Shown here one piece after another: positions 1 to 6,540 of a stretch of DNA of 7,289 bases. The stretch is from Phenylobacterium sp. (GTDB lineage: Bacteria > Pseudomonadota > Alphaproteobacteria > Caulobacterales > Caulobacteraceae), in assembly GCA_028291285.1 (NCBI GenBank), contig JAQGIJ010000125.1, forward strand, positions 1 to 7,289, written 5' to 3'. The notes beneath the pieces were generated by a model. That model made no database searches. It worked only from the letters and a program-made list of their open reading frames with translations, and was not told the DNA's origin. The position numbers and the translations under genes were made by a program. How positions within the stretch are numbered: position 1 is the stretch's first letter; the number at the start of each line of letters is the position of its first letter.

Positions 1-2
1 GA

Positions 3-50
3 CCGGTCATGGAGGCGGTTCGCGCAGCGCTCGTCCACGAGGGCGCTTGA
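3..50 (+). CDS. 3' end of an upstream gene (partial, unidentified)
   Basis: One plus-strand frame runs open from the window edge to a TGA at 48-50. It reads as a short amphipathic tail (PVMEAVRAALVHEGA) with mostly G or C in third codon positions, as expected of a real gene in this genome. Fifteen residues are too few to name a family. metC begins 34 bases after the stop, so the two may be co-transcribed. The alternative is that this is non-coding sequence upstream of metC. Confidence 0.4.
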   Translation, partial: PVMEAVRAALVHEGA

Positions 51-84
51 TCGGCGCGGGGCCAGCCTCTCTAAGTGGCCCGGC

Positions 85-1248
85 ATGCACGACAAGACCC
101 GCCTGATCCGCGCCGGCGCCGCGCCCGATCCCCTCGCCAAGACCGTCGGCCCGCCGATCCAGCGCGGATCGACCGTGCTGCTGCCGAACGCCGAGGCGCT
201 CTACGACCACGAGCAGTACGTCACCTACGGACGCCAGGGGCTCGCCGCCCAGGCCGCGCTGCAGGACGCGCTGGCGGCCATGGAGCATGCGGTGGGCGTG
301 GCGCTCTACCCCTCGGGCCTGGCCGCCCTGACCGGCGCCCTGCTGGCCGTGCTCAAGGCCGGCGACGAGGTGCTGGTCGTCGACTACGTCTACGCCCCCA
401 CCCGCCGGTTTTGCGTCCAGGTGCTGCGGCGCTACGGCGTGGGCGTCGGCTACTTCGACCCGCGCCAGGCGCCCGAGGCGCTGGTGGAGGGCGCCTCGCC
501 GGCGACCCGGCTGATCCTGATGGAGAGCCCCGGTTCGCTGACCCTGGAGATGCAGGACGTCGCCCGGATCGCCCAGCTCGCAACGCGACGGGGAATCCTG
601 ACCGCCTGTGACAACACCTGGGGCGCGGGTCTGCTCTACAAGCCCCTCAGGCATGGGGTCGACCTCTCGATCCAGGCACTGACCAAGTACGTCGGCGGCC
701 ATTCCGACCTCTTCATGGGCTCGGCCGCGGCGCGCGATCCGGCCCTGGTGCGCGCGCTGAACGACGGGGTGCTGCACCTCGGCTGGGCGGTCTCGCCGGA
801 GGACGCCTATTTCATGCTGCGCGGCCTGCGCACCCTGCCCACCCGGCTCGAGCGGCAGGGTCAGAGCGCGCTTGGCATCGCCGACTGGCTGGGCAGCCAG
901 CCGGAGGTCGCCGCGATCTACTATCCGGCGCTGCCGGGCGCGCCGGACCACGAGCTCTGGAAGCGCGACTTCAGCGGGGCGGCCAGCCTCTTCGCCTTCG
1001 CCCTGAAGCCTGGACCCGAGGCGGCGGTGAACGCTTTCCTGGACGCCCTGCAGCTCTTCGGCCTGGGCTTCTCCTGGGGCGGATTCGAAAGCCTGGCCAT
1101 CGCCTGCGATCCGCAGCTGAAATCCCGCCGGTTCAGGCGCGACTACGGCGGCCCGTTGATCCGGCTGCATATCGGGCTGGAGGATCCGGACGACCTGATC
1201 GACGACCTGCGCCGGGCGCTGGCCGTCTATTCGCAAGGCGTGCTCTAG
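85..1248 (+). CDS. metC: Cystathionine beta-lyase (PLP-dependent)
   Basis: A 387-residue enzyme of the Cys/Met metabolism PLP-dependent family (fold type I), the usual full length. Members of the beta-lyase branch cleave cystathionine to homocysteine, pyruvate and ammonia in the cytoplasm, the penultimate step of methionine synthesis by transsulfuration. Visible landmarks are the YGR motif at residues 48-50 (binds the PLP phosphate of the neighbouring subunit in this family), the SGLAA stretch near 78-82, ESPGS at 147-151, the aspartate of CDNTW (D176) that contacts the pyridine nitrogen, and the Schiff-base lysine K201 in ALTKYVGGHSD. ESPGSLTLEMQD resembles MetC more than gamma-synthases or gamma-lyases, but sequence motifs do not fully fix substrate. 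The ATG at 85 puts the conserved N-terminal HDKTRLI at residues 2-8; its Shine-Dalgarno is weak. The glycerate kinase-like gene starts on the base after its TAG stop. Confidence 0.9.
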   Translation: MHDKTRLIRAGAAPDPLAKTVGPPIQRGSTVLLPNAEALYDHEQYVTYGRQGLAAQAALQDALAAMEHAVGVALYPSGLAALTGALLAVLKAGDEVLVVDYVYAPTRRFCVQVLRRYGVGVGYFDPRQAPEALVEGASPATRLILMESPGSLTLEMQDVARIAQLATRRGILTACDNTWGAGLLYKPLRHGVDLSIQALTKYVGGHSDLFMGSAAARDPALVRALNDGVLHLGWAVSPEDAYFMLRGLRTLPTRLERQGQSALGIADWLGSQPEVAAIYYPALPGAPDHELWKRDFSGAASLFAFALKPGPEAAVNAFLDALQLFGLGFSWGGFESLAIACDPQLKSRRFRRDYGGPLIRLHIGLEDPDDLIDDLRRALAVYSQGVL

Positions 1249-2103
1249 GTGGTCGACTGGATCGCGACGTTCCGCGCCGAACACGCCCTGCCCGACAGCT
1301 TCCGCGCCACGATGCACCTCGTGTGCGAGCCGCTTGCCGCCCGCGCCGCGCGGTTGCGGCAGACGCGACGCCGGACCGTGCTGATCGGCCTCAGCGGCGC
1401 CCAGGGCTCGGGCAAGTCGACCGTCGCCGCGGCGGTCGTGCGCCTGCTGGAGGACCGCGGCCTCTCGGCCGTCGCCGTCTCCCTGGACGACTTCTACCTG
1501 CCGAAGTCCGCGCGCGAGCGGCTGGCCCGCGAGGTCCATCCGCTGTTCGCCACCCGCGGGCCGCCGGGAACCCACGACGTGGCCCTGGCCGGCGCGGCGC
1601 TGGATCAGCTGCGCCAGCCCGGCCGGGTGGCCCTGCCCGCCTTCGACAAGGCCGCGGACGAGCGCCGGCCGCGCTCGGAGTGGCGCACCATCGCCACCCC
1701 GGTGGACGTGGTGATCTTCGAAGGCTGGTGCGTCGGCGCACGCGCCCAGGGCCAGGCGGCGCTCGCCCAGCCGGTGAACGCCCTGGAGGCCGAGGAGGAC
1801 CCCGACCGCCGCTGGCGGACCGCCATCAACGAACAGCTCGACGGCCGCTATCAGCCGCTGTTCGCGCGGCTGCACGAGCTCGTCCTGCTGCAGGCGCCGA
1901 GCTTCGAGGTGGCGTCGGGCTGGCGCCTGGAGCAGGAGCACAAGCTGATCGCCCGCACCGGGCGCGGCATGAGCGACGCCGAGGTCGCCCGCTTCGTCGC
2001 CCACTACGAGCGGCTGACCCGCTGGATCCTCGCCGAGATGCCGGAGCGCGCCAACCTGGTCTTCCCGCTCGACGCCGAACGGACGCCCGCCGCTCAATCG
2101 TGA
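1249..2103 (+). CDS. D-glycerate 3-kinase-like P-loop kinase
   Basis: A 284-residue cytoplasmic kinase of the phosphoribulokinase/uridine kinase-like P-loop superfamily. It most resembles the plant GLYK / yeast Tda10 type of D-glycerate 3-kinase, which phosphorylates D-glycerate to 3-phosphoglycerate. The Walker A loop GAQGSGKS is at residues 50-57, SLDDFYLP at 78-85 carries the acidic residues expected after strand 2, and the FEGWCVGA segment at 157-164 is characteristic of this family. The length matches the family. The start is GTG directly after the metC TAG stop, with AAGG about 11 bases upstream. The next in-frame ATG (1312) would remove the N-terminal helix but leave the P-loop. The zero spacing suggests co-transcription with, and translational dependence on, metC. 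Substrate is inferred from the family; another small metabolite is possible. Confidence 0.82.
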   Translation: MVDWIATFRAEHALPDSFRATMHLVCEPLAARAARLRQTRRRTVLIGLSGAQGSGKSTVAAAVVRLLEDRGLSAVAVSLDDFYLPKSARERLAREVHPLFATRGPPGTHDVALAGAALDQLRQPGRVALPAFDKAADERRPRSEWRTIATPVDVVIFEGWCVGARAQGQAALAQPVNALEAEEDPDRRWRTAINEQLDGRYQPLFARLHELVLLQAPSFEVASGWRLEQEHKLIARTGRGMSDAEVARFVAHYERLTRWILAEMPERANLVFPLDAERTPAAQS

Positions 2104-2116
2104 GGCGGAGCGCCCC

Positions 2117-2193
2117 TGGCGCGCCCAGCAGGACTCGAACCTGCAACCGCTCGCTTAGAAGGCGAGTGCTCTATCCGGTTGAGCTATGGGCGC
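2117..2193 (-). tRNA. tRNA-Arg(UCU)
   Basis: A 77-base cloverleaf on the minus strand including an encoded CCA (2117-2119) and discriminator G. The acceptor stem pairs GCGCCCA with TGGGCGC. The anticodon stem CTCGC/GCGAG encloses the loop CTTCTAA, with anticodon TCT at 2157-2159, which reads AGA. The T-arm carries GGTTCGAGTCC. Its 5' end lies only 14 bases after the stop of the complex I subunit gene, leaving no room for its own promoter outside that gene, so it is probably processed from an upstream transcript or has a promoter within it. It converges on the glycerate kinase-like gene with a 13-base gap. Confidence 0.97.
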
Positions 2194-2207
2194 TCGCTGG
2201 GGCCGCC

Positions 2208-2516
2208 TCAGTGGGTCCAGGGGTATTTGCGGCCGAAGGCGAAGTTATCGGCATAGGCCTTGATGATCCGTTTGGCGGGCTTGGAATCGATCAGCTGGAA
2301 GGCGATGCCATGCTGTTCGGCGTAGCGCACCGCCTCCTCCTTGGTGTCGAACGAGAGCACGACCTGGCTGGATTCGGTGTCGCCGGTCTGGGTCCAGCCC
2401 ATCAGCGGGTCGGGCCGGAGCGCATCCTTCGGCTCGAACTCCAGCACCCAGTCCCTGGTCTTGGCCTTGCCCGACTGCATGGCGGTCCTGGACGGGCGGT
2501 AGATGCGCGCGAGCAT
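2208..2516 (-). CDS. ETC complex I accessory subunit (NDUFS4/NDUFA4-like)
   Basis: A 102-residue protein of the 'ETC complex I subunit conserved region' family, the bacterial relatives of the mitochondrial NDUFS4 (18 kDa) subunit. In alphaproteobacteria and mitochondria this protein binds the peripheral arm of NADH:ubiquinone oxidoreductase on the cytoplasmic or matrix side. Supporting segments are [18 protein letters not shown] at residues 3-20, WVLEFEP at 23-29, DPLMGWT at 36-42, [15 protein letters not shown] at 56-70 and the C-terminal FGRKYPWTH. No signal peptide or membrane segment is seen. The ATG has a good GAGG site at 2524-2527, seven bases upstream. It sits between tRNA-Pro (29 bases upstream) and tRNA-Arg (14 bases downstream), far from any nuo operon in this window. 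Confidence 0.92.
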   Translation of the reverse strand: MLARIYRPSRTAMQSGKAKTRDWVLEFEPKDALRPDPLMGWTQTGDTESSQVVLSFDTKEEAVRYAEQHGIAFQLIDSKPAKRIIKAYADNFAFGRKYPWTH

Positions 2517-2545
2517 ACGTATTCCTCAAGCTCTCAGCCGGCGCG

Positions 2546-2622
2546 TGGTCGGGGCGGCAGGATTCGAACCTGCGACCCTCTGCTCCCAAAGCAGATGCGC
2601 TACCAGGCTGCGCTACGCCCCG
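2546..2622 (-). tRNA. tRNA-Pro(UGG)
   Basis: A 77-base cloverleaf on the minus strand with encoded CCA (2546-2548) and discriminator A. The acceptor stem pairs CGGGGCG with CGCCCCG. The anticodon stem TCTGC/GCAGA holds the loop TTTGGGA, with anticodon TGG at 2586-2588. The T-arm is GGTTCGAATCC. It is the first gene of a tight tRNA-Pro / complex I subunit / tRNA-Arg series. Confidence 0.97.
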
Positions 2623-2641
2623 AGGACGCCGGCAGCCCTGC

Positions 2642-2668
2642 GATATAAGCGTTTCGCCGCTTCGGCAA
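2642..2668 (-). promoter_or_regulatory. Candidate promoter of tRNA-Pro unit
   Basis: On the minus strand TTGCCG (2663-2668) is followed after 15 bases by TATATC (2642-2647), about 20 bases ahead of the tRNA-Pro 5' end. This AT-rich patch stands out in GC-rich sequence. The spacing is shorter than the ideal 17 bases, so the exact hexamers are uncertain. Confidence 0.45.
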
Positions 2669-2697
2669 CGGACGAGACGCCGCTCGCCGGCGCAACC

Positions 2698-3615
2698 CTA
2701 GCCCGGCGCCTGGGGCGCATCCTCGCACAGGAGCTCGTGCAGGCGGCCGAACAGCCGTCGCAGGTTGGCCACATTGGCGCTCAGCATCTGGGCCATGACA
2801 GGCCGCAGCGCCTCCGGCGTCGTGGTGATCCAGCCGCCCGCCCGCCGCTCGGCGAGGCCCAGGGCCTGCAGGGCCAGCACGCGCCGACGCACCGTCTCCG
2901 CCGGCATGCCGACCTGCTCGCAGATCAGGCGGATCGCGCACGGCTTGCCCATGGTCGCGGCCCGCCCGGACCAGGAGGTCGGCCGTCCGCGGCCGTTCGC
3001 CGTCCAGAGGCCGAGCAGCACGAAGGCGTTCGCCGGCGAACCGGCGAGCTCTACGACCGGATCGCAGCTCCTCAGGATGTACTCCGCCAGCGCGCGGTCG
3101 GCGGCGCGGATCTTCCCGGCGAGCCGATCCGGCTCGGGCGCGGGCGGAAGCTCCAGGCCTGCGGCGGACAGGTCGGCATGCAGCTGCGGCAGGCGGCCGA
3201 CCCGCGCGGCCTGGACCGCCAGATAGGCTTCGGAGGTGACGACCGCCTGGGGGACATAGATGCCGGCCTCGGTGCGCACGCAGATGCCGGCCGCGACCCA
3301 GGCGGCGATGCGTCGCCGGACGCTCTCGAAGGGCAGCCGGAGGGAGGCGGCCAGGGCGCTGATGCTGATCGGCCGGCGCAGCTCGTCGGGGAGCGCCGAG
3401 GCGGCGTCGGCATAGTGCAGCGCGAGCTGCGGATCGTGGCGGATGGCGGCCTGGTTGGCCTCGAGAATGGCCGTCAGAATCAGCGGATCGATCACGTCGC
3501 CCTGCCCCCGGCTGAGCCGGCCGACCTCCAGCATGAAGGCGACAGACAGCTGCGCCACGCCCCACAGCAGGGACATCGGCCACACGGCGAGCTCGGGGTG
3601 GGTGGATTTGGCCAT
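2698..3615 (-). CDS. Tandem winged-helix DNA-binding protein, function unknown
   Basis: A 305-residue protein that appears to contain two helix-turn-helix units, roughly residues 83-122 and 225-265. The recognition-helix regions match each other: [18 protein letters not shown] in the first and [18 protein letters not shown] in the second, each followed by a short wing ending in GIYVP or GWITT. This points to an internal duplication and a DNA-binding, probably regulatory, role. No ligand domain is recognised. An N-terminal stretch (residues 12-30) is moderately hydrophobic but contains no clear membrane helix. The ATG at 3615 starts [11 protein letters not shown]; longer versions of the frame run back into the thioesterase gene and have arginine- and glycine-rich sequence, so they are unlikely. 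It lies 50 bases after the thioesterase stop and may be last in that operon. The target genes cannot be seen from sequence. Confidence 0.8.
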   Translation of the reverse strand: MAKSTHPELAVWPMSLLWGVAQLSVAFMLEVGRLSRGQGDVIDPLILTAILEANQAAIRHDPQLALHYADAASALPDELRRPISISALAASLRLPFESVRRRIAAWVAAGICVRTEAGIYVPQAVVTSEAYLAVQAARVGRLPQLHADLSAAGLELPPAPEPDRLAGKIRAADRALAEYILRSCDPVVELAGSPANAFVLLGLWTANGRGRPTSWSGRAATMGKPCAIRLICEQVGMPAETVRRRVLALQALGLAERRAGGWITTTPEALRPVMAQMLSANVANLRRLFGRLHELLCEDAPQAPG

Positions 3616-3665
3616 CGCCGTGATTGGAAGCCGAGGTTGGGGCCGTGGCAACGCGGCGCAGACGC

Positions 3666-4094
3666 CTACCGCGTCCGGCCCATCAGCTTGAACACGCCGC
3701 TGGCGCGGCCCACCACCCGCGAGCCCACAAAGGCCCGTCCTTCGGCGAAGGCGACCTCCCGGGTGGCCTGGGTCATGCGCGCCTCGCCCTGCAGCCACTC
3801 GCCCTTGCGCGCCATGCGCAGGAAGTCGACGGAGAGGTGGATGGTCATGCCGGTGCGCTCCGTCGCGCGGAAGACCGCCGCGCCCAGCAGGCTGTCGAGA
3901 AAGGCCGAGAGCATGCCCCCGTGCAGCACGCGCAGGCCGTTGGTGTGCCTGGGGAGGATGAAGAGGGCGTGCTCGGCGATTTCCGGGTTCGACAGCCGGT
4001 GGAAGGATGGCCCGTTGTGGGCGGAGAACTCGCCGCGATGGGCCTGGAGGACGAAGCCCTCCGGCGGCGGAGGGACCGGCGTCTCGTAGTTCAC
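3666..4094 (-). CDS. PaaI-type hotdog-fold thioesterase
   Basis: A 142-residue single-domain protein of the PaaI/4HBT hotdog acyl-CoA thioesterase superfamily. Such enzymes hydrolyse acyl- or aryl-CoA thioesters in the cytoplasm; the substrate here is unknown. The family motif HGGMLSAFLD spans residues 58-67, with the HGG turn and the likely catalytic aspartate D67. The later strand motif VDFLRMARKG at 89-98 also fits. The start chosen is GTG at 4094, which overlaps the DUF192 stop as GTGA; GGA lies about 10 bases upstream. The resulting length is normal for the family, whereas upstream extension would only re-read the DUF192 gene in another frame. The overlap implies translational coupling to DUF192. 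Confidence 0.85.
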   Translation of the reverse strand: MNYETPVPPPPEGFVLQAHRGEFSAHNGPSFHRLSNPEIAEHALFILPRHTNGLRVLHGGMLSAFLDSLLGAAVFRATERTGMTIHLSVDFLRMARKGEWLQGEARMTQATREVAFAEGRAFVGSRVVGRASGVFKLMGRTR

Positions 4095-4606
4095 TTCGGG
4101 AAGATCCGGCTCAGCACCTTGTCGCCGGGCATCAGGTCGAGCTGCGCCGCCCGGCCCCCGGCGATCTCCAGGACGCCGCGGACCGCGCCGCCCGCCGGCA
4201 GCGGCGTGTCGTCCTTCGGATGGGCGTTGTGGGCGATGGAGAGCACGCGCCCGTCGGTCCGGATGAAGACGATGTCCAGCGGGATCAGGGTGTTGCGCAT
4301 CCAGAAGGCGATGTTGTCCTCCGGCCGCTTGAAGTCGAACAGCATGCCGCGGTCGGGCGCCAGCCTCGTGCGGCACATCAGGCCGGTCTCACGCTTCTCG
4401 AAGGTGTCGGCCAGCTCCACGTGGAAGGTGAACCGGCCCCGATCGGTGACCAGGGTCACCGGCAGCAGGGGCTTCAGCTCCGCCTGGCCAGCCGTGCAGC
4501 CGGTCGACGCGGACGAGGGCGGCGCGGCGGCGGCCGGCGCGAGGCTGAGGGACGTGAGGATGGCGGCGGCGATCAGCGCACGCGGGCCGAGCAGAAATTG
4601 GGACAA
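4091..4606 (-). CDS. Secreted DUF192 family protein, TTG start
   Basis: A 171-residue protein with a signal peptide (hydrophobic core LIAAAILTSLSLAPAAAA, likely cleaved near residue 28) followed by a DUF192 domain at about 48-169. Conserved DUF192 segments are ETGLMCRTRL at 73-82, GMLFDF at 87-92, FWMRNTLIPLDIVFI at 101-115 and GVLEIAGG at 144-151. The biochemical role of DUF192 is not established; export to the periplasm is inferred from the signal peptide. No ATG or GTG precedes the signal peptide: the in-frame sequence back to a TGA (4631-4633) holds only the TTG at 4604-4606, with GGAG nine bases ahead, so TTG is the probable start. It follows the cold-shock gene by 24 bases and overlaps the thioesterase by four. 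Confidence 0.87.
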   Translation of the reverse strand: MSQFLLGPRALIAAAILTSLSLAPAAAAPPSSASTGCTAGQAELKPLLPVTLVTDRGRFTFHVELADTFEKRETGLMCRTRLAPDRGMLFDFKRPEDNIAFWMRNTLIPLDIVFIRTDGRVLSIAHNAHPKDDTPLPAGGAVRGVLEIAGGRAAQLDLMPGDKVLSRIFPK

Positions 4607-4615
4607 CGCGCGAGT

Positions 4616-4619
4616 CTCC
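4616..4619 (-). promoter_or_regulatory. Ribosome binding site fixing the DUF192 TTG start
   Basis: The minus strand reads GGAG nine bases before TTG at 4606. The TGA of the cold-shock gene is in the same frame nine codons upstream, and no ATG or GTG lies between. The site therefore decides the start. Confidence 0.6.
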
Positions 4620-4630
4620 GAAGGCGGGCG

Positions 4631-5221
4631 TCAGGCCAGGCCGGAGGTCTCGATCTCGGCGACGACAAGGCCCTTCGGCCCCTCGGCGAACCGCACCATG
4701 ACGTCCTCGCCCGGCTGCAGGTCCTCCATACCAGAACGGCGCAGCGTTTCGATATGGATGAAGATGTCGCCCGCCTGGCTGTCGCGGACGACGAAGCCGT
4801 AGCCCTTGGTGCGGTTGAACCACTTCACCTTGGCCCGCTCCAGCGGCCCGCTGGCCGGCGCCGAACGCCGCGGCCGGCTGACCACGCCGAACGACTCGCG
4901 CCGAACGCCGTCGCCGTCGCGCCCGCGGCGCTCGGCGGGCGGCGGCGCGCAGCTTTCGTCGAGATCGACCACCTCGGCCACCTGCCAGCCCTTTGGCCGG
5001 CGAACGACGTCGCAGGTGATCATGGAGCCTTCCAGCGCGTTCTCGCGGCCGGAGGTCCTAAGGCAGGTGACGTGGAGAAGAACGTCCTTCAGATCCGTCT
5101 GCCCGGGGTCGTCCGGAACGATGAAGCCATAGCCCTTCGCCGCATCGAACCACTTCACCCGGCCGGTGATCCGCACGCCCAGCGCCTGCGAATCCACCGT
5201 TTCGAATTCGTACCCAGCCAT
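4631..5221 (-). CDS. Double cold-shock-domain protein (CspC/CspD type)
   Basis: A 196-residue cytoplasmic nucleic-acid-binding protein with two cold-shock domains. Domain 1 (about 19-86) has [19 protein letters not shown] with the RNP1 motif KGYGFI at 29-34 and RNP2-like DVLLHV at 46-51. Domain 2 (about 129-193) has [14 protein letters not shown] with RNP1 at 139-144 and RNP2 DIFIHI at 152-157. A polar, arginine-rich linker (87-128) separates them. Single-domain Csps are about 70 residues; the double form is typical of alphaproteobacteria, where Caulobacter CspC and CspD have this layout and are linked to stationary phase rather than cold. Such proteins act as RNA chaperones. The ATG at 5221 has GAGG five bases upstream (5227-5230). 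It is the first gene of the cluster with DUF192 and the thioesterase. I cannot say whether it is the CspC or CspD orthologue. Confidence 0.92.
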   Translation of the reverse strand: MAGYEFETVDSQALGVRITGRVKWFDAAKGYGFIVPDDPGQTDLKDVLLHVTCLRTSGRENALEGSMITCDVVRRPKGWQVAEVVDLDESCAPPPAERRGRDGDGVRRESFGVVSRPRRSAPASGPLERAKVKWFNRTKGYGFVVRDSQAGDIFIHIETLRRSGMEDLQPGEDVMVRFAEGPKGLVVAEIETSGLA

Positions 5222-5266
5222 GTGCCCCTCGGCCCGCTACCCCCGACCACCGTCGGACTAAGGCCA

Positions 5267-5275
5267 ACTATAACA
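5267..5275 (-). promoter_or_regulatory. Candidate extended -10 of the cold-shock operon
   Basis: The minus strand reads TGTTATAGT, an extended -10 (TGn plus TATAGT), about 46 bases before the cold-shock ATG. The correctly spaced -35 region is poor (CCGTGG), while a TTGACG further upstream is 24 bases away, too far for a standard promoter. A weak hairpin, CCCA/TGGG followed by TTT (5286-5306), lies between and could end transcription coming from the Sel1 gene. Confidence 0.4.
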
Positions 5276-5366
5276 GTGTTCGAGGAAACCCACGGACGTC
5301 AATGGGCTTTTACGGCTGAGCTAGGCGCACGCCGCAGGCCGGGCAGGATCTGGAGGGAGGCCCGCG

Positions 5367-5380
5367 TGGCAGTCCCTAGG
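5367..5380 (-). repeat. Copy of the tRNA-Glu 3' end (candidate att site)
   Basis: The 14 bases TGGCAGTCCCTAGG are identical to 6927-6940, the 3' end of tRNA-Glu(UUC) with its CCA, and lie in the same orientation. The match stops exactly where the T-arm would continue. Upstream, GGCCCGCG here against GGCCGCGC there suggests a little further similarity with small indels. No tRNA can be folded here. A specific 14-base match is very unlikely by chance in a window this size. Confidence 0.6.
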
Positions 5381-5454
5381 TCCGCTAAGGGTCGCGGGCG
5401 GCCATTGGCGCCCCGCCGGAATGCGGACATCGAGCCCGACGGCGGAAATGCATG

Positions 5455-6510
5455 TTACGCCCCGACCAAGCCTGGGGCAGGGATGGCGTCGATTGGCGGG
5501 GCGGCTCGGTGTTCCGCAGCGTCTTCCCGCTTGAAGATTACCATGAACGTCGGCGGCTGATCCGGCAGCGGCATGTACTCCAGATCGATGGACAGATCGC
5601 CGCGCCTCCAGACGGCGCTCAGGTCTCCACCCTGGTCCGTCACTTGAAGCGACGTGCCATAGGCGGCGTCGAACCGACTTAGGAGCTCGCGAGCCAGGCT
5701 GAGGTTTTGCTCCGGATTGTCGCTTGGCGGGTCGATGTGCAAGTTGACGATCTTGGCGGCGTGGTCGTCGAATAAGACCTCCGCGATCGCGGGATGGCCG
5801 AACAGGGCCGCGGGCGCGAGCACCCCGTCGCTGACGGGATGATGATCGCCGAACGGGGCGGCCGGCGGGGTCGGCCAGTGGTAGGGCGCCGGCAGCAGAG
5901 CAGCGACCTGATCCGGCGTCATGCCCTCGCGCACGCCGTTCCAAAGCTCCAGAGCCGCCCCGGAAGCGCCGCCCTGGTCCTGCCGACGATCCGCTGGGGC
6001 GGAGACCTTCGCGCCTGCGGGCTTGCAGGAAACCGGCTGCATTCCGGCGGCCATGAGCTCGGCGAGGTGGTGGGCGGACCTGTCGAGGCCGCCTTCAGCC
6101 GCCTGTTCAAACTAGCACCAAGCCGCCTTGGGATCGGCCGGCCTGCCGAGGCCGTGCAGAACCAGGTAGCCGATCTGGTTCAAGGCCATGAGGTCCCCCT
6201 GATGGGCTGCAGTCTGGTAGGAGCCCATCGCCCGAGCGTAGTCGACGGGCACGCCCCAGCCGTTCTGGTACATCATGCCAAGGCCGGTCACCGCAAACGC
6301 GTCGCCTGTGGCGGCGCGCATCTCCAGGATATGGCGGCCGCGCCGATAGTCGCCTTGATACATCAGCTGCAGGGCGTCGCAGGTGTCGCAGTGGGCGTCG
6401 TCGGCGGGCGGAGCCGTCGCCTGGTTCGGAGATGCGTGCGGCGGCGCCGGAAGGGCGGCCGCGGGCACCGCCAGGGCGAAAGCCAACGCCAACGCCAGGA
6501 GGGTGTTCAT
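5455..6510 (-). pseudogene. Secreted Sel1-repeat protein broken by in-frame amber codon
   Basis: One reading frame of 352 codons, interrupted once by TAG at 6112-6114 (codon 133). The ATG at 6510 has GAGG six bases upstream and opens a clear signal peptide (LLALALAFALAVPAAALPA). A CDTC pair at 41-44 and Sel1-like repeats follow: repeat 1 at about 69-105 (LGMMYQNGWGVPVDYARAM) and repeat 2 at about 106-142 (IGYLVLHGLGRPADPKAAWC, then amber, then FEQAAEGG). The amber codon occupies the usual tryptophan position of the Sel1 pattern W-[YF]-x-x-A-A, so TGG to TAG is the likely change. After a linker, a C-terminal region (about 187-330) begins LELWNGVREGMTPDQVAALL and ends in strand-like IDLEY and MVIFKRE; I do not recognise it. 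Sel1 proteins are usually protein-interaction scaffolds; a periplasmic location is inferred. If the stop is real, products would be a 132-residue N-terminal piece and perhaps 199 residues from ATG 6054, which has a poor ribosome site. Confidence 0.75.
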
Positions 6511-6540
6511 CGGACGCCTCGCCACAATCTAAACGGATGC

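Noticed and set aside
7..2097. 696-codon open frame on the minus strand opposite metC and the kinase gene
   Set aside because: It spans two clearly identified genes on the other strand and crosses their junction. It has no family motif and has the low-complexity Gly/Arg/Gln make-up of antisense frames in high-GC DNA.
1323..2648. 441-codon plus-strand open frame
   Set aside because: It runs through the kinase gene in another frame, then through tRNA-Arg, the complex I gene and tRNA-Pro; its arginine- and alanine-rich translation is a shadow.
2503..4089. 528-codon plus-strand open frame
   Set aside because: It crosses tRNA-Pro and lies antisense to the winged-helix and thioesterase genes, both of which show real motifs.
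5286..5306. Hairpin CCCA/TGGG followed by TTT as a terminator
   Set aside because: The stem is only four pairs with a ten-base loop and the T run is short, so it is not listed as a separate feature.
4007..5560. 517-codon plus-strand open frame
   Set aside because: It is antisense to the DUF192 and double cold-shock genes and continues through the intergenic region; no domain is seen.
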